Positions 4,910-6,510 of a DNA stretch of 6,510 nucleotides are shown here, piece by piece (position 1 is the stretch's first letter; each line of letters starts with the position of its first letter). This stretch comes from Parabacteroides sp. (GTDB taxonomy: Bacteria > Bacteroidota > Bacteroidia > Bacteroidales > Tannerellaceae), in assembly GCA_019411205.1 (NCBI GenBank), contig DXRF01000183.1, forward strand, positions 1 to 6,510, written 5' to 3'. The notes below the pieces were generated by a model. That model saw only the letters and a program-made list of their open reading frames with translations. It was not told the origin of the DNA and did not search any database. Made by a program: the position numbers and the translations under genes.

Positions 4910-6510
4910 GTGAAAAAGGAAGATGAAGAAAAGGTGAGCGGGCTACCGGAAAATGCCTACAGAGAACTGAAAGAAGGTGAGGTATATAAACCCATCCTGT
5001 CGTCCGACAAACAATATCGGGAAGTAACCCCCTGGTCCGTATTCTGGGGACTTGTCATGGCCGTCCTGTTCAGTGCGGCAGCAGCTTTCCTCGGACTGAA
5101 AGTCGGACAGGTATTCGAGGCCGCCATCCCGATTGCGATCATAGCAGTCGGATTGTCCAGCGGGTTCAAACGTAAAAACGCACTGGGTGAAAACGTCATT
5201 ATCCAGTCCATCGGTGCAAACAGCGGCGTTATTGTGGCAGGCGCCATCTTTACACTGCCCGCCCTTTACATATTGCAGGATAAATATCCGGAGATCACAA
5301 TCAATTTCTTCGAAGTATTCATGAGTTCGCTTTTGGGCGGTATCCTCGGCATCCTGCTCCTAATCCCGTTCCGGAAGTATTTCGTATCGACCATGCACGG
5401 CAAATATCCGTTCCCGGAAGCAACTGCCACCACACAGGTATTGGTGTCCGGCGAAAAGGGAGGCAACCAGGCGAAACCGCTTATTTATGCGGGTCTGATC
5501 GGAGGTTTGTACGACTTCATTATTGCGACTTTCGGCTGGTGGAGCGAGACCGTCAGTACACGCATCGTCGGTGTCGGCGAGATGCTAGCCGACAAAGCGA
5601 AAATCGTATTCAAAGTAAATACCGGCGCCGCCGTGTTAGGCTTGGGATATATTATCGGATTGAAATATTCGGCCATCATCTGTGCCGGGTCATTCTTGGT
5701 ATGGTTGGTAATCATCCCGTTGATGTCTGCCGTTTTCGGCTCCGAAGTGCTGACATTCGGCAATGACGCCATTACACAGACAGTAGGCAGTATGAGTGCG
5801 GAAGAGATCTTCACCACCTACGCCCGCCATATCGGTATCGGAGGTATTGCAACTGCCGGCGTGATCGGTATCATCAATTCATGGGGAATCATCAAAGGCG
5901 CCGTAGGACTGGCCGCCAAAGAGCTGAAAGGAAAAACGGGAACCATACAAACGGAAGAACTTCGTACACAGAAAGACCTCTCAATGAAAGTGATCGCCAT
6001 CGGAATCTTTGCAACGCTGATCGTAACGTATCTGTTCTTCCATTTCGGCGTACTGGAAAACTGGTATTACGCACTGATCGGTTTGTTGATCGTCGGGATA
6101 ATCGCTTTCCTTTTCACAACCGTTGCCGCCAACGCGATTGCCATTGTCGGGACCAACCCCGTATCCGGCATGACACTAATGACCTTGATCTTAGCATCCA
6201 TCATCCTAGTCGCTGTCGGACTGAAAGGAACGGCAGGCATGGTATCGGCACTGATTATCGGCGGCGTGGTTTGTACGGCACTTTCCATGGCTGGTGGTTT
6301 TATCACAGACTTGAAGATCGGATATTGGATCGGCAGCACACCTGCCAAGCAGGAAAGTTGGAAATTCCTTGGAACCCTGGTTTCGGCTGCAACCGTAGGC
6401 GGCGTAATCCTAATTTTGAATCAGACATACGGTTTCACGAGCGGACAACTGGCCGCTCCGCAAGCCAATGCGATGGCTGCAGTCATTGAGCCGTTGATGA
6501 GCGGTTCGGG
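4910..6510 (+). CDS. OPT-family oligopeptide transporter, 3' end outside window
   Basis: An inner-membrane secondary transporter of the OPT superfamily, expected to import small peptides by cation coupling (some members move metal chelates). The frame starts at GTG 4910, with an in-frame TAA 15 bases upstream and no usable ATG nearby, and stays open for 533 complete codons to the window edge. Bacterial family members have about 650-700 residues, so roughly the last fifth is missing. The N-terminal ~40 residues are charged and cytosolic (MKKEDEEKVSGLPENAYREL). Hydrophobic segments follow at roughly 42-63, 67-85, 104-122, 134-153, 191-209, 239-275, 308-325, 358-379, 385-405, 424-437, 441-465 and 487-504. 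Conserved stretches are IIQSIGANSGVIVAG (97-111), KYPFPEATATTQ (165-176) and the family signature NPVSGMT (416-422). It is divergent from recR with its own promoter. Substrate unknown. Confidence 0.93.
   Translation, partial: MKKEDEEKVSGLPENAYRELKEGEVYKPILSSDKQYREVTPWSVFWGLVMAVLFSAAAAFLGLKVGQVFEAAIPIAIIAVGLSSGFKRKNALGENVIIQSIGANSGVIVAGAIFTLPALYILQDKYPEITINFFEVFMSSLLGGILGILLLIPFRKYFVSTMHGKYPFPEATATTQVLVSGEKGGNQAKPLIYAGLIGGLYDFIIATFGWWSETVSTRIVGVGEMLADKAKIVFKVNTGAAVLGLGYIIGLKYSAIICAGSFLVWLVIIPLMSAVFGSEVLTFGNDAITQTVGSMSAEEIFTTYARHIGIGGIATAGVIGIINSWGIIKGAVGLAAKELKGKTGTIQTEELRTQKDLSMKVIAIGIFATLIVTYLFFHFGVLENWYYALIGLLIVGIIAFLFTTVAANAIAIVGTNPVSGMTLMTLILASIILVAVGLKGTAGMVSALIIGGVVCTALSMAGGFITDLKIGYWIGSTPAKQESWKFLGTLVSAATVGGVILILNQTYGFTSGQLAAPQANAMAAVIEPLMSGS

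Noticed and set aside
5881..6489. 202-codon open frame on the plus strand inside the OPT gene
   Set aside because: It is out of frame with an unmistakable OPT transporter and its translation is arginine-rich, as expected from a shadow frame.

Overview
The window looks like a chromosomal stretch from a Bacteroidales bacterium, perhaps Parabacteroides or Bacteroides. No gene is preceded by a well-placed Shine-Dalgarno site. Instead, four places carry an exact match to the Bacteroidetes -7 promoter element TAnnTTTG, most with a TTG-type -33 element 18-20 bases upstream. The proteins also read like gut Bacteroidales versions of their families. The genus is inferred from memory, not measured.

Layout, left to right. 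(1) The 5' part of a tRNA, probably tRNA-Asp, runs off the left edge on the minus strand. Divergent from it is a 437-residue PLP-dependent aminotransferase (168-1481, plus) that ends in a strong hairpin terminator. (2) A YqgE/AlgH-family protein follows (about 1602-2198, plus). (3) Convergent with it is a minus-strand cluster in transcription order recR (4672-4049), a family 2 glycosyltransferase (3978-2821) and a GNAT acetyltransferase (2762-2229). One good promoter lies upstream of recR and none is obvious inside, so this is probably one transcript. (4) Divergent from recR is an OPT-family oligopeptide transporter. It starts at a GTG at 4910 and runs off the right edge with at least 533 codons.

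The genes are mostly ordinary housekeeping or membrane and envelope functions, and I see no phage, insertion sequence, CRISPR array or defence system. The most interesting structure is in the spacers of the minus-strand cluster. Both intercistronic gaps (GT-GNAT and recR-GT) are almost entirely filled by a tandem array of a 7-base unit (AATTGAC x4 in one, GATTTAT x5 in the other). Each array faces degenerate inverted copies of itself, so each gap can fold into a long AT-rich hairpin. Although the arms are built from different heptamers, both loops contain the same 7-mer (GCGTTGA on the coding strand). Each element begins at or near the stop codon of the upstream gene and ends 3-5 bases before the next start codon. 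One of them encodes the last residues and stop codon of the glycosyltransferase. The third spacer, between the convergent genes, has a perfect 9-bp inverted repeat containing the same ATAAATC heptamer. This looks like a family of intergenic heptamer-hairpin repeats worth a genome-wide search.
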